Assembly: GCA_026394265.1 (NCBI GenBank)
Contig: JAPKYO010000066.1
Coordinates: forward strand, 1 to 64,000
DNA length: 64,000 bases
Reading direction: 5' to 3'
DNA from: Candidatus Bathyarchaeota archaeon
Lineage (GTDB): Archaea; Thermoproteota; Bathyarchaeia; TCS64
This document shows, one piece after another, positions 44,344 through 52,064 of this stretch. Position 1 is the stretch's first letter, and each line of letters opens with the position of its first letter. The notes beneath the pieces were generated by a model. It made no database searches. It was not told where the DNA came from and worked only from the letters and a program-made list of their open reading frames with translations. Made by a program: the position numbers and the translations under genes.

Positions 44344-44739
44344 ATGGATACTCCAAGAACAGGCCACGTTGTTGAGGCCGCTAAAGAGTTGGGTGAGTCA
44401 CTTAAGGATGCAGCCGGGCTTGTGTCCGGCGTATCTGAAGCGGTGCACGAGATGAACAAACTATACGATCATGGATATGGTGGCGCTGGGAGCAACATGA
44501 TCTCCCTCGGCGTTGCGTTGGTAATGTTTCCCGAGCCGTTCATGGTTTCAGACGTAGCCGGAAGCGGAGTCATCGCCGCGGGTCTGTTGTACAACAAGTT
44601 TGTCCCACCGACGCTCTACGTCGAAAACATATTCGAGACTATACAGGAGCAAGTGAAGGCGATCCATTCAACGAGGGAGGATTTGAACCAGAGCCTTTCA
44701 ATCCCGATCGACTTCTCATCGATGCGCTTTGAAATCTAG
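44344..44739 (+). CDS. Cdv-cluster membrane-hairpin protein
   Basis: 131 residues, ATG start preceded by GGTGATGATAA, only 11 bases after cdvC, so in the same operon. Helical ends flank a hydrophobic centre (NMISLGVALVMFPEPFMVSD then GSGVIAAGLLYNKF), which could form a membrane hairpin, and the conserved VPPTLYVENIFETI. A paralogue at 33212-33580 is divergent from the giant sensor kinase. No cdvA is seen here; this protein is a candidate for the membrane recruitment task, by position only. Family not recognised. Confidence 0.7.
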   Translation: MDTPRTGHVVEAAKELGESLKDAAGLVSGVSEAVHEMNKLYDHGYGGAGSNMISLGVALVMFPEPFMVSDVAGSGVIAAGLLYNKFVPPTLYVENIFETIQEQVKAIHSTREDLNQSLSIPIDFSSMRFEI

Positions 44740-44847
44740 TTTTGTCATCTAACAAAAGCCCTTATGTTATATCATTTTTCTTTGTCAATTGACATCCAAC
44801 CTAAAATCACTTAATTGATTAACTCCCGCGTAAATCAAACAGGAGAG

Positions 44848-46014
44848 ATGGAGCACAAACAATTGTATAAAAAAAGTTTAACGGGACTCAACATCCTAAT
44901 CTTCATCTCCTTACTCATTTTACCCGGCCTCCTCTACATCTCCGCCAACAACGTCGCAAACGTAGCAGCCTCCATTAAAACCACCGCACCAACACAGACA
45001 CTAAACAACAATAAACTCACCATATCCACAACCCTCACAATAACAAACCCCGGCCCCTTCACCGTCGAAGCCAGCTTCACCCCTAAAATCGAGGGCAACC
45101 AAGGAACCCAAATCGGCATCACTGGGCAAAAAATACAGATACCCGCCGACACCCAACAACACAACATCCCAGTATCCCTCGAAATAGACCTCAGCAAAAT
45201 CTCGGACGAAGACATAAATCGCCTCGCCAACAACCCCGAAAACTTCACCATCAGCCTCTCAGCATCCACCGCCCTCCAACCAATAATCAGCATAGGCGCC
45301 GAAGCAACAGCACACCTGAATTGGCTACCACCCATCCACAATTACACAATCAGAACACCCACTATAACCGAAGTAACCCCAACACAAATCACTATACAAG
45401 TACCCCTCTCATTCGAAAACCAATCGACATTCCTCACCGTAGACGGCGAAGAAAAAATCAAAATCTTCGACCCAACAAATCAACAAGTAGGCGAAGGAAA
45501 CCTAAAGATCACAGCCGAACCCACGACCAAATGGAGCACACCCGCAACCATCACCCTAACCCCCACCAACAACATCGAAGACCTACTCCTAAAAGACACA
45601 ACCACCCAATATAGAATCGAATCCGACTTCACCCTAACAAACTACCCCATCACATCAACCAGAACCCAGACCTTCACCCTCGAATGGGGCGCATTAATCA
45701 AAAACCCCCAAACCCAAACAAGTGCCACACCCCTAAACGCCACTCACACAAAAATCATGGCCCAACTAAGCTTCCTCAACAACAACCACTACATCACCCT
45801 AGACGGAACAATAAACCCCAAAATCGTCAACCAAACCGGTGAATCTTGGGCCGCTAAATCCCAACAAATACACGTACCCCCCGGCACAAACACCTCACTC
45901 AACTTCGAGTTCGTCATCCCAAACAACCAACTAATAAGCGGCCTACTAAAGCTGATGCTCGACATCCAGACACAACTTGGCTCAACCGAACTGGAGGTAA
46001 CCACCCTTGGTTAA
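44848..46014 (+). CDS. Membrane-anchored LEA14-like beta-sandwich protein
   Basis: 388 residues from the ATG at 44848, preceded by CAGGAGAG. One membrane helix (LNILIFISLLILPGLLYISA, about residues 12-33) is followed by a long extracytoplasmic part that appears to hold three related domains. Each reads like a LEA14/WHy-type sandwich (TISTTLTITNPGPFTVEASF; QITIQVPLSFENQSTFLTVD; TKIMAQLSFLNNNHYITLDG). The coding strand is very rich in A and C. It overlaps the next gene by eight bases and lies about 110 bases after the hairpin gene. It may be an envelope part of the division machinery, by context only. Confidence 0.7.
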   Translation: MEHKQLYKKSLTGLNILIFISLLILPGLLYISANNVANVAASIKTTAPTQTLNNNKLTISTTLTITNPGPFTVEASFTPKIEGNQGTQIGITGQKIQIPADTQQHNIPVSLEIDLSKISDEDINRLANNPENFTISLSASTALQPIISIGAEATAHLNWLPPIHNYTIRTPTITEVTPTQITIQVPLSFENQSTFLTVDGEEKIKIFDPTNQQVGEGNLKITAEPTTKWSTPATITLTPTNNIEDLLLKDTTTQYRIESDFTLTNYPITSTRTQTFTLEWGALIKNPQTQTSATPLNATHTKIMAQLSFLNNNHYITLDGTINPKIVNQTGESWAAKSQQIHVPPGTNTSLNFEFVIPNNQLISGLLKLMLDIQTQLGSTELEVTTLG

Positions 46015-46534
46015 ATTACTAGACCTTGAGATAAGCACCTCACAACTGACCCTGAGAATACTAACCGCCATCACCCTATCTGCCGTCACCCTCGCAGCCC
46101 TCTACTACGCCCCACAAGTTCTGATTAATTACACCAAAATGATACCCGACGCCACCACCCAGAACATCATAAACCAGCTAATAGACCCGAAAACCCCAAC
46201 CATCGGCATCTTAACTGCCGCAATCGTATTTCTCACAATCACCCTAAGAAAAACGAGAATCGAAGGCCCGAGCCTCATATGTCTAGGACTATCCCTCCTC
46301 GCCTACGGGTACACCCTCTTCCACGGCGGCAACCTCAGCCTCCAGATCCCAGTCACCGAAATCCAACAAAGCCTAGGCGCAAACATACCACTCGACATCC
46401 AAGCACAACTAGCCATCAACATCACAACCCTAATGATAGCCTCAATGATCACCCCCATACTACTCCTAATCAAAGGAGCACTACTCACAGCCACCCGGAC
46501 CGTGAAGACTCAGCACCCAACCGCGCAATCGTGA
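46007..46534 (+). CDS. Four-helix membrane protein
   Basis: 175 residues, TTG start overlapping the previous stop by eight bases. Four membrane helices: LRILTAITLSAVTLAALYYA, PTIGILTAAIVFLTITL, SLICLGLSLLAYGYTLF and ITTLMIASMITPILLLI, with a loop between helices 1 and 2 (KMIPDATTQNIINQLIDP) probably outside. Co-translated with the LEA14-like protein, so they may form a complex. Function unknown. Confidence 0.7.
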   Translation: MVKLLDLEISTSQLTLRILTAITLSAVTLAALYYAPQVLINYTKMIPDATTQNIINQLIDPKTPTIGILTAAIVFLTITLRKTRIEGPSLICLGLSLLAYGYTLFHGGNLSLQIPVTEIQQSLGANIPLDIQAQLAINITTLMIASMITPILLLIKGALLTATRTVKTQHPTAQS

Positions 46535-46670
46535 AAAGACTACTCACAATTGAAATTGACCTGTCCAATTAAGGACGGGTTGTTGACTAAAGCGAAGTCG
46601 CGGAGAAAGCTTTGTGCGCGCAGGTTCTTCAAGAACATTAATATTACTCCATTTTAATTATATTAAAGAT

Positions 46671-46979
46671 ATGATAAAGAACGCTGAATCAATTTCTTCG
46701 GTAATCCAATATATAAAAAATCTTGAAGAAGAGATAAGAGATGTCCGACAAAGACTTGATGGCCTTGAACGAACAATCAGTGTGAATGAGTGGAGAGGAA
46801 CCCCATCAACTCTAATCGACGATCACATCCAAAAAATTGAACCGATAACTAAGTCGTTGGTTAAAACCATCGAGTCAGCAAAGGATGAAAAAAGTGATCC
46901 CTTAAAATTGTTAACCGTATATGAAGTACCCAAAAAGATTATTGAAATTAAGATGGTTCTAGATCAACTCGGCTATTAA
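46671..46979 (+). CDS. Small coiled-coil protein (102 aa)
   Basis: From the ATG at 46671 (MIKNAESISSVIQYI), with AT-rich TATA-like sequence (CATTAATATTA, 46637-46647) 24-34 bases upstream, suggesting a leaderless transcript. The upstream frame to 46614 crosses a GCGCGC stretch and is unlikely. Residues 8-45 form a coiled coil (IKNLEEEIRDVRQRLDGLER). The C-terminal half is helical and charged. Family not recognised. Confidence 0.6.
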   Translation: MIKNAESISSVIQYIKNLEEEIRDVRQRLDGLERTISVNEWRGTPSTLIDDHIQKIEPITKSLVKTIESAKDEKSDPLKLLTVYEVPKKIIEIKMVLDQLGY

Positions 46980-47316
46980 GTAGTTAATAAAGTCCATAGT
47001 GAACTCGAAGAACCAAATTCTTCGCCTCGCCCCGCGCGCGTTTACCAGCCCCGAGCCCTTTGACTATACTACCCTCATCAATAGTAGATGTTGTTCCCGT
47101 GACCCCAAAACTCCTGACTCCCCATGATTAGACTCAGTCAATAAATTAGAATAAATGACGTCACTTAACCACCATCCGCGCACGCAATTATTATCAATAC
47201 ATCACATGTACAAACAAAATCCGAGATCGCTCACCTTCTATATAGTATTGACACAGCGAATGTCATAAGAAATAGATACAAATTCTATTATACTTTAATG
47301 CTAATATTTTTCTCAT
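46980..47316. other. Intergenic region
   Basis: No gene is seen. GCGCGCG near 47034 and a GCGCACGC stretch near 47178. Very AT-rich from 47190 on, with likely promoter sequence for the next gene. Confidence 0.5.
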
Positions 47317-48366
47317 ATGGAGATTAAAATTGCGTCTCAGACAGATAATAACCTATGGGATAATCTTGTAAATGATTCAAAGTCAGGTACAATTTTTCAT
47401 ACATGGGATTGGTTAAATATAATAAAAAAACACACTAAAAAAACAATTTGTGGATACAACGGCTCCTGCGACTTTATCCCCCTTATGGTTTTTGATAAAG
47501 AAGATTTAACTGGGATCATGCCGATTTACTGTTATAAATTTCCGACTTTTAAGGTAGGTTTATCCCCTCCCTTAGGCGTAGAAACCATGTATCTAGGCCC
47601 AATAATGGTTATGCCCACAGGGATAATGGATCATAGTGAACAGTATAAAAGAGAACAATTTATCGCAGATCTAGATAATTATCTAAAAAAAACTATGCAC
47701 TTCAACTCCATTTGCATAAATACAATTCCCAAATTTTATGATCCCCGACCATTTTTATGGGAGGGATACAAAGCATCTCCCAAGTTTACACACCTTTTTG
47801 ATTTAACCCGAAATGAAGAGAAGATATGGGGTGATTTTGGCGGTAAGCTACGTCAAGATATAAAAAAAACATATAAAAAAGGCATCAACGTCTATCAAGG
47901 TAAAAAAGACGATTATAATAATATTTTAAATATTAGAAATAAGAGAATCAAGTTTTCCTGCGGTACCCAATTTTTTGATGAAATTTATGAAAAATTTTAT
48001 CCAAACAACCTAAATATTTTTTGTGCAGAAAAAGACGGATCATTGTTAAGTGGACTGATTGTTCTTTGTTTCAAACAAAGAATGTATGCATGGATTGGTG
48101 TTCCTAAATGTGTATACGAAGGAACTTATCCAAACGAATTATTATATTGGGAAGCGATTAAATGGGGAATTCAGAACGATTATAAAGAATTGGAAATAAT
48201 GGGCGCAGATGGTAAAGCACTAAATCCTTTTAAAAGAAAATTTAATGGATCCCTCGCTGAGTATTATTGTTTAGACTGGCAAACAAGATACATGAATTTA
48301 TTAGAAACAATTTTCCAACCAGTATATTATCTTGGAAAAATGCGCGAACGCATACTCCCAATATGA
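47317..48366 (+). CDS. FemAB/BioF2-like GNAT acyltransferase
   Basis: 349 residues. The tandem-GNAT pattern of FemAB-like proteins is present: the early SGTIFHTWDWLNIIKKH is the family's signature (substrate-site Trp after a hydrophobic strand), followed by MPIYCYKFPTFKVGLSPPLG, and in the second half GGKLRQDIKKTYKKGINVY and ELEIMGADGKALNPFKRKFN. Such enzymes transfer an acyl or aminoacyl group to cell-envelope sugars or peptides. The gene is far more AT-rich than the neighbouring cdv cluster, suggesting transfer. ATG start. Substrate unknown. Confidence 0.75.
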   Translation: MEIKIASQTDNNLWDNLVNDSKSGTIFHTWDWLNIIKKHTKKTICGYNGSCDFIPLMVFDKEDLTGIMPIYCYKFPTFKVGLSPPLGVETMYLGPIMVMPTGIMDHSEQYKREQFIADLDNYLKKTMHFNSICINTIPKFYDPRPFLWEGYKASPKFTHLFDLTRNEEKIWGDFGGKLRQDIKKTYKKGINVYQGKKDDYNNILNIRNKRIKFSCGTQFFDEIYEKFYPNNLNIFCAEKDGSLLSGLIVLCFKQRMYAWIGVPKCVYEGTYPNELLYWEAIKWGIQNDYKELEIMGADGKALNPFKRKFNGSLAEYYCLDWQTRYMNLLETIFQPVYYLGKMRERILPI

Positions 48367-48381
48367 TCACTAGTGATATTT

Positions 48382-48459
48382 TCAACACTTATACAAATCA
48401 CAGAAAGTCAAGCCGCAGTCGAAGCAATGATCCCACGCATATCCCCTTTCAGCAGCCAT
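48382..48459 (-). CDS. Tiny Cys-rich ORF (25 aa), doubtful
   Basis: Reads MAAERGYAWDHCFDCGLTFC then DLYKC. The HCFDCG and FCDLYKC pattern could be a zinc knuckle, and TAGGGGTT precedes the ATG. It is too short for certainty and may be a gene scrap. Confidence 0.25.
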   Translation of the reverse strand: MAAERGYAWDHCFDCGLTFCDLYKC

Positions 48460-48577
48460 AACCCCTATCTAACCCAACCAACACACGAAAAAAAGAAACC
48501 TTAATCTAACCTACAAAAAACTCCTCCAAACCCTTCATGAAGAGCTAGGTCTCGTAAACGTTGATCGCACTCCGTGG

Positions 48578-49678
48578 CTATATCCAATCGAGATCCCCAA
48601 ACGTGAAATGAAGTTTTTCAGGCGGTGCGGATTCAAAGTCCTTTATGGCTTCCTCTGGTTTAATCACTCTATAACCCAGATAATAATTAGCCATACCGTT
48701 GACGAAGCCCTTCCCTTCTAGTAGATCTTTGTAAGGGTGTCCATTTATTGCCAAAGCCTGGACAAAATTCACGCCCTTATCCGTGAAAAACTCAACAGCT
48801 TTACGAATTAAGGCATCCGCTACTTCTAAACGACCCGGTAAGGTAAGTAAATCTACGATGTAGCCCCTCGGATACTCTTTGTTAATACGGTTTAACCGGA
48901 GGACGATATATCCAGTCACTCTCTCATTCTCGGTAGCCTGTAAAAGCTTATAATCCCCGCCCCGCTTGTCGCAGTATCTCCAATTAAGATATTCCCGGTC
49001 TCGTTCAATTATGAAATAATAGCCCAGTTTCACCTCCATCCAGAACCTGTCGATTTTCTCGTCAAACCTCCCTATCTCGGAAATTTGAATTCCCGAGTCT
49101 GAACTTATCTTAGATTTAAACTTGTTCCTCATCGAGTTTAGTCCGCTTATGCCTAGATATCCATATTTCTTCTTTATTTCATCCGGGTAATCAGAATTCT
49201 TGAGGTGTAAATCGATATCTCTAATGTTAACCATGTGTTGAACCGGAGAGGGAAAAGGTAAATTTCGTTCATGAAGCTTACCCACGACGATGGGGTTGGT
49301 TGATAGACCGTAGCCCAGGGTCGCTCCCGCTTCTACCGCCAACTGGTCTTTAACCACCTGCATTTTCGCGTATAATCCCTTTCCCCTGAAGTCCTTATCA
49401 ACAGCGAGATCCGTCCCCTGTTGGGCTAAAACACTCTTGTCCCCTATCTTCACTCTCGAGTAGATTCCGTGGTGGCTACCAACAATTTTTCCCCCACTCT
49501 CAGCAACTGCAACAACCTTCATCTTCGGAGGGTTGTCTTCATACTTCCATCTCCAATGATCTAGTGATGAGGGTGTAAGATCAAATCTAGGCCAGTTTTC
49601 AAAGACTCTTTTTAGGAGGCTAACAATTTCTACCTCATCACCTTTTTCATACGGTCTGGTGCTCACTATTTCACTCAT
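48578..49678 (-). CDS. GNAT-family N-acetyltransferase
   Basis: 366 residues. An N-terminal GNAT domain: TRPYEKGDEVEIVSLLKRVF opening, then VAVAESGGKIVGSHHGI and the acetyl-CoA loop DLAVDKDFRGKGLYAKM (R/Q-x2-G-x-G/A type). The C-terminal half is a second GNAT-like fold with LNWRYCDKRGGDYKLLQATE and GYIVLRLNR, as in the GNAT_acetyltransf_9-like proteins linked to cell-surface sugars. Convergent with the FemAB-like gene, so both may modify an envelope component; that is inference. ATG start. Confidence 0.82.
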   Translation of the reverse strand: MSEIVSTRPYEKGDEVEIVSLLKRVFENWPRFDLTPSSLDHWRWKYEDNPPKMKVVAVAESGGKIVGSHHGIYSRVKIGDKSVLAQQGTDLAVDKDFRGKGLYAKMQVVKDQLAVEAGATLGYGLSTNPIVVGKLHERNLPFPSPVQHMVNIRDIDLHLKNSDYPDEIKKKYGYLGISGLNSMRNKFKSKISSDSGIQISEIGRFDEKIDRFWMEVKLGYYFIIERDREYLNWRYCDKRGGDYKLLQATENERVTGYIVLRLNRINKEYPRGYIVDLLTLPGRLEVADALIRKAVEFFTDKGVNFVQALAINGHPYKDLLEGKGFVNGMANYYLGYRVIKPEEAIKDFESAPPEKLHFTFGDLDWI

Positions 49679-49756
49679 TGTATAACGAAGATACTTTTGT
49701 GATTAAATATTTATAGATTTTAACTCAAATAAACTTTCTTATCGTCGCGCGCGTGA

Positions 49757-49770
49757 GGACATCGAGGCCG
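49757..49770. repeat. GGACATCGAG element, copy 4
   Basis: GGACATCGAGGCCG, 90 bases 3' of the intact 99-aa gene and right after GCGCGCGTGA. Its position relative to the gene matches copies 2 and 3. Confidence 0.55.
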
Positions 49771-49859
49771 AAATCAATATTGTTCTTTTCGTATCGATAA
49801 AATTGCTATGCTATACTTTGTTGATCACTGGTTGGGATGCGCGCGTGACACGTCGAATG

Positions 49860-50159
49860 TCACTCCCCGCTTAACGATTTAGTTATATCTAAAAGCACCT
49901 CGTAATCAGCTCGAAGCTCCTGGATCTCTCGCCAATTCAGAATTGCGCTGTTGAGGTTTAGGTGATCAATCGCGCCATAGATGCCGCCGTCACCCCACTG
50001 GTAGATGGCCGCCGCGTCCTCGTTCGACCACTCAGCGTAGAGGGCATCGAAGGCCGCTTTATTCGCCTCCTCCTTCAACACCATCTTATACTTCTTGCCT
50101 AGGCTCCTCCTGGTATCATGGATTCGTCCTCCGAGGGAGGAATCAGCTAGTCTACCCAT
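49860..50159 (-). CDS. Unknown 99-residue protein (intact family copy)
   Basis: A soluble helical protein: MGRLADSSLGGRIHDTRRSL, then a helix-rich body (KEEANKAAFDALYAEWSNED) and the end NWREIQELRADYEVLLDITK with SLSGE. ATG start. Remnants of two further copies lie at 29.4 kb and 31.1-31.97 kb, and DNA similarity extends past both ends of the gene, so whole units with flanks were duplicated. No domain is recognised. It may belong to a small mobile or plasmid-type gene set. Confidence 0.65.
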   Translation of the reverse strand: MGRLADSSLGGRIHDTRRSLGKKYKMVLKEEANKAAFDALYAEWSNEDAAAIYQWGDGGIYGAIDHLNLNSAILNWREIQELRADYEVLLDITKSLSGE

Positions 50160-50340
50160 TCAATCCCCCGAGGAACCCGCCCGGCTACCTGACTTAAAGA
50201 AGACTCAGATGATGAGAGGTCCCAGACCGAAAATGAACGCACGTGCAAACGGGCTCGAAAACGTGCATAATATTAATTATCCTAGATGCATGAAAGGGTA
50301 ATATGAAAACTAACAAGTCACGCATGGAGGATAATACAAA

Positions 50341-50469
50341 ATGAAGCGAAAGGTCAAATGTGAAAAATGTAGTTTCGAGTGGGAAACTCAGACACCGTTC
50401 ACAAAGACGATGTGCCCCAGCTGCCATGAGCAGACAAATATAGCGCCGCCAGAATCTGAAAAGAAATAA
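50341..50469 (+). CDS. Small zinc-ribbon protein (42 aa)
   Basis: This short gene encodes 42 residues with two knuckles: KCEKCSFEW (CEKC at residues 7-10) and TMCPSCHEQT (CPSC at 25-28). A rubredoxin-like or Zn-ribbon fold is expected. GGAGG lies about 15 bases before the ATG. It is surrounded by other small zinc-finger genes. Confidence 0.65.
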   Translation: MKRKVKCEKCSFEWETQTPFTKTMCPSCHEQTNIAPPESEKK

Positions 50470-50540
50470 GAATTACAAATTCGCTGCCCTCAAGGTCAGC
50501 GCATTCTCCGAGAGTATGGGCGAGTGATTAGTATCGCGCG

Positions 50541-50729
50541 CTAACTGTTTCTAGACTGGCTATGCTTCGGGAAACAGTCTTTACAATACACTGGACGACC
50601 CGCCGTAGGCTTGAATGGAACCTCGCAGACCTTACCACAGTCCCACTCGAGGCTCAGAAGACATTCTAATAAGTGCGATTTTACATCTTTAAAAAACGAG
50701 TCTTCGAGTTGGTAAGCGCTGAAGTACAC
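50541..50729 (-). CDS. CxxC-type small zinc-binding protein (62 aa)
   Basis: The C-terminal part WDCGKVCEVPFKPTAGRPVY with CKDCF is the widespread small zinc-binding motif (CxxCG-x2-CEVPFKPT-x-GRPVYCxxCF). Here the first Cys of the family is replaced by Glu/Trp, leaving DCGKVC and CKDC. The N-terminal 28 residues are unrelated and may be partly fused from other sequence. GTG start. Overlaps the start region of the next, divergent gene by 11 bases. Confidence 0.65.
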   Translation of the reverse strand: MYFSAYQLEDSFFKDVKSHLLECLLSLEWDCGKVCEVPFKPTAGRPVYCKDCFPKHSQSRNS

Positions 50730-51021
50730 TGTCTACGTTGACGATAACTTTCACCTCTACGAGGAGGAGACACGTTACAAGCTGGGAGAGTTCGACAGCT
50801 GCAAAACCGCGGTAAACGCCTGCATGAAGATCGTCGACGACTTCATGAGACAGGGGTACAGAGAAGGAGTAACCTTTAATGATATGTGGGAGGGCTACAT
50901 GCTGTTTGGCGAAGACCCGTTTATTGAATCCGATGACCCTAAATGTAATTTTTCAGCCTGGACCTACGCCAAAGAACGCTGTCGAGAACTTACCAATTCT
51001 CAACTCCATCTTGAAACGTAA
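50719..51021 (+). CDS. Conserved YVDDNFH-type protein with a CTG start
   Basis: The frame encodes KYTVYVDDNFHLYEEETRYK, LGEFDSCKTAVNACMKIVDD, GVTFNDMWEGYMLFGEDPFI, which matches a small family common in bacteria and archaea that begins MKYxVYVDDNFH. The codon where the family has its initial Met is CTG at 50719, and the frame is closed just before it (TAA). So it either starts at CTG or has recently lost its start. An ATG at 50824 would remove the conserved first 35 residues. Role of the family is unknown. Confidence 0.6.
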   Translation: MKYTVYVDDNFHLYEEETRYKLGEFDSCKTAVNACMKIVDDFMRQGYREGVTFNDMWEGYMLFGEDPFIESDDPKCNFSAWTYAKERCRELTNSQLHLET

Positions 51022-51092
51022 GTCCGAATATCGAAGTAATACAGGCGCGAGCACATCAATTTTTATTTAAACTCACGCACATCTAATTTGTT

Positions 51093-51983
51093 TTGATTGA
51101 CGTGAAAAAACGGTCTAAATTATCCGCGAGACTTCAACAGGCACGGGCTAATTTTAATCACTTCTATGGGATATTTATCCACAAGTATTTGAAGGTGGGA
51201 TATTCTGACAAAATTTATCGCAAGTTTGAAGAGTCGCCCACGTGGAGGGAGCTTTGTCAGCAAGTATTTGGCCAGTATTTAGGCCAGTATAGTTACACGC
51301 CGCCGAGTCAGATTCGTCTTCTTGTAGAAGAGCTTGACATCACGTCGCAAAGCCATGTTTTGGATTTAGGCTCGGGTTTGGGCGGATTGAGCTGTTATTT
51401 AGCGAGTGTGTCTGGGTGCAGGGTTACGGGTGTGGACGCGTCCCCAGGGGCAGTCAAGATGGCAAATAAGAGAGCGGTGTCGCAGAGTTTAGCCGAACGT
51501 GTTAATTTTGAGGTACGCCTTTTGCCAGACCTGCCATACCCAGATTGTTACTTTGACGCGGTGATAGGCATCGACAGCATCTACGCCGTGCTTGAAAAGA
51601 GCCAACTATTCCGCGGTTGCTATCGAGTACTGAAACCCGGTGGTTACATAGGTTTTTACTCGGTTTCTGAACGAAGAAAACTCTCTCCTGAAAACCCCAA
51701 GCACACACGAGCGCTTCGCTGGTCGACCTTAAAGCCTTACCCAGTTCTTCTTGAAGAAGCAAGTTTCACGCATATATCGAAGGTGGATCTTACAAAAGAT
51801 CTCATTCAACTTGCGAGCCAATGGGTTGAAGCCATGGAGAAAAATAGGGAGTCGCTGGAAAAAGAGATGGGTAAGAAAAATGTGGAACTTCTTATAGAGA
51901 ACATGAGACCCGCATGGGTCTTAGCCGAAGAAGGTCTTCTTGAGCGTGCTCTGTTCAAAGCTCAGAAACCTCTAAAGGGGTAA
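51093..51983 (+). CDS. SAM-dependent methyltransferase
   Basis: 296 residues, TTG start. The class I Rossmann motif I is HVLDLGSGLGGLSCYLAS (about residue 89), motif II GVDASPGAVKMANKRA, motif III region PDLPYPDCYFDAVIGIDSIY, and post III RVLKPGGYIGFYS. It resembles the UbiE/sterol-type methyltransferases. The helical cap at the end (QWVEAMEKNRESLEKEMGKK) probably defines the substrate pocket. Stand-alone gene; substrate unknown. Confidence 0.85.
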   Translation: MIDVKKRSKLSARLQQARANFNHFYGIFIHKYLKVGYSDKIYRKFEESPTWRELCQQVFGQYLGQYSYTPPSQIRLLVEELDITSQSHVLDLGSGLGGLSCYLASVSGCRVTGVDASPGAVKMANKRAVSQSLAERVNFEVRLLPDLPYPDCYFDAVIGIDSIYAVLEKSQLFRGCYRVLKPGGYIGFYSVSERRKLSPENPKHTRALRWSTLKPYPVLLEEASFTHISKVDLTKDLIQLASQWVEAMEKNRESLEKEMGKKNVELLIENMRPAWVLAEEGLLERALFKAQKPLKG

Positions 51984-52064
51984 AACGAGTATAATGGCAC
52001 GCGTTAGATGTACATATCGTGCTTTATCCATTTAATAGCCCCTCTGATTTCATGCTCGCGTGGA

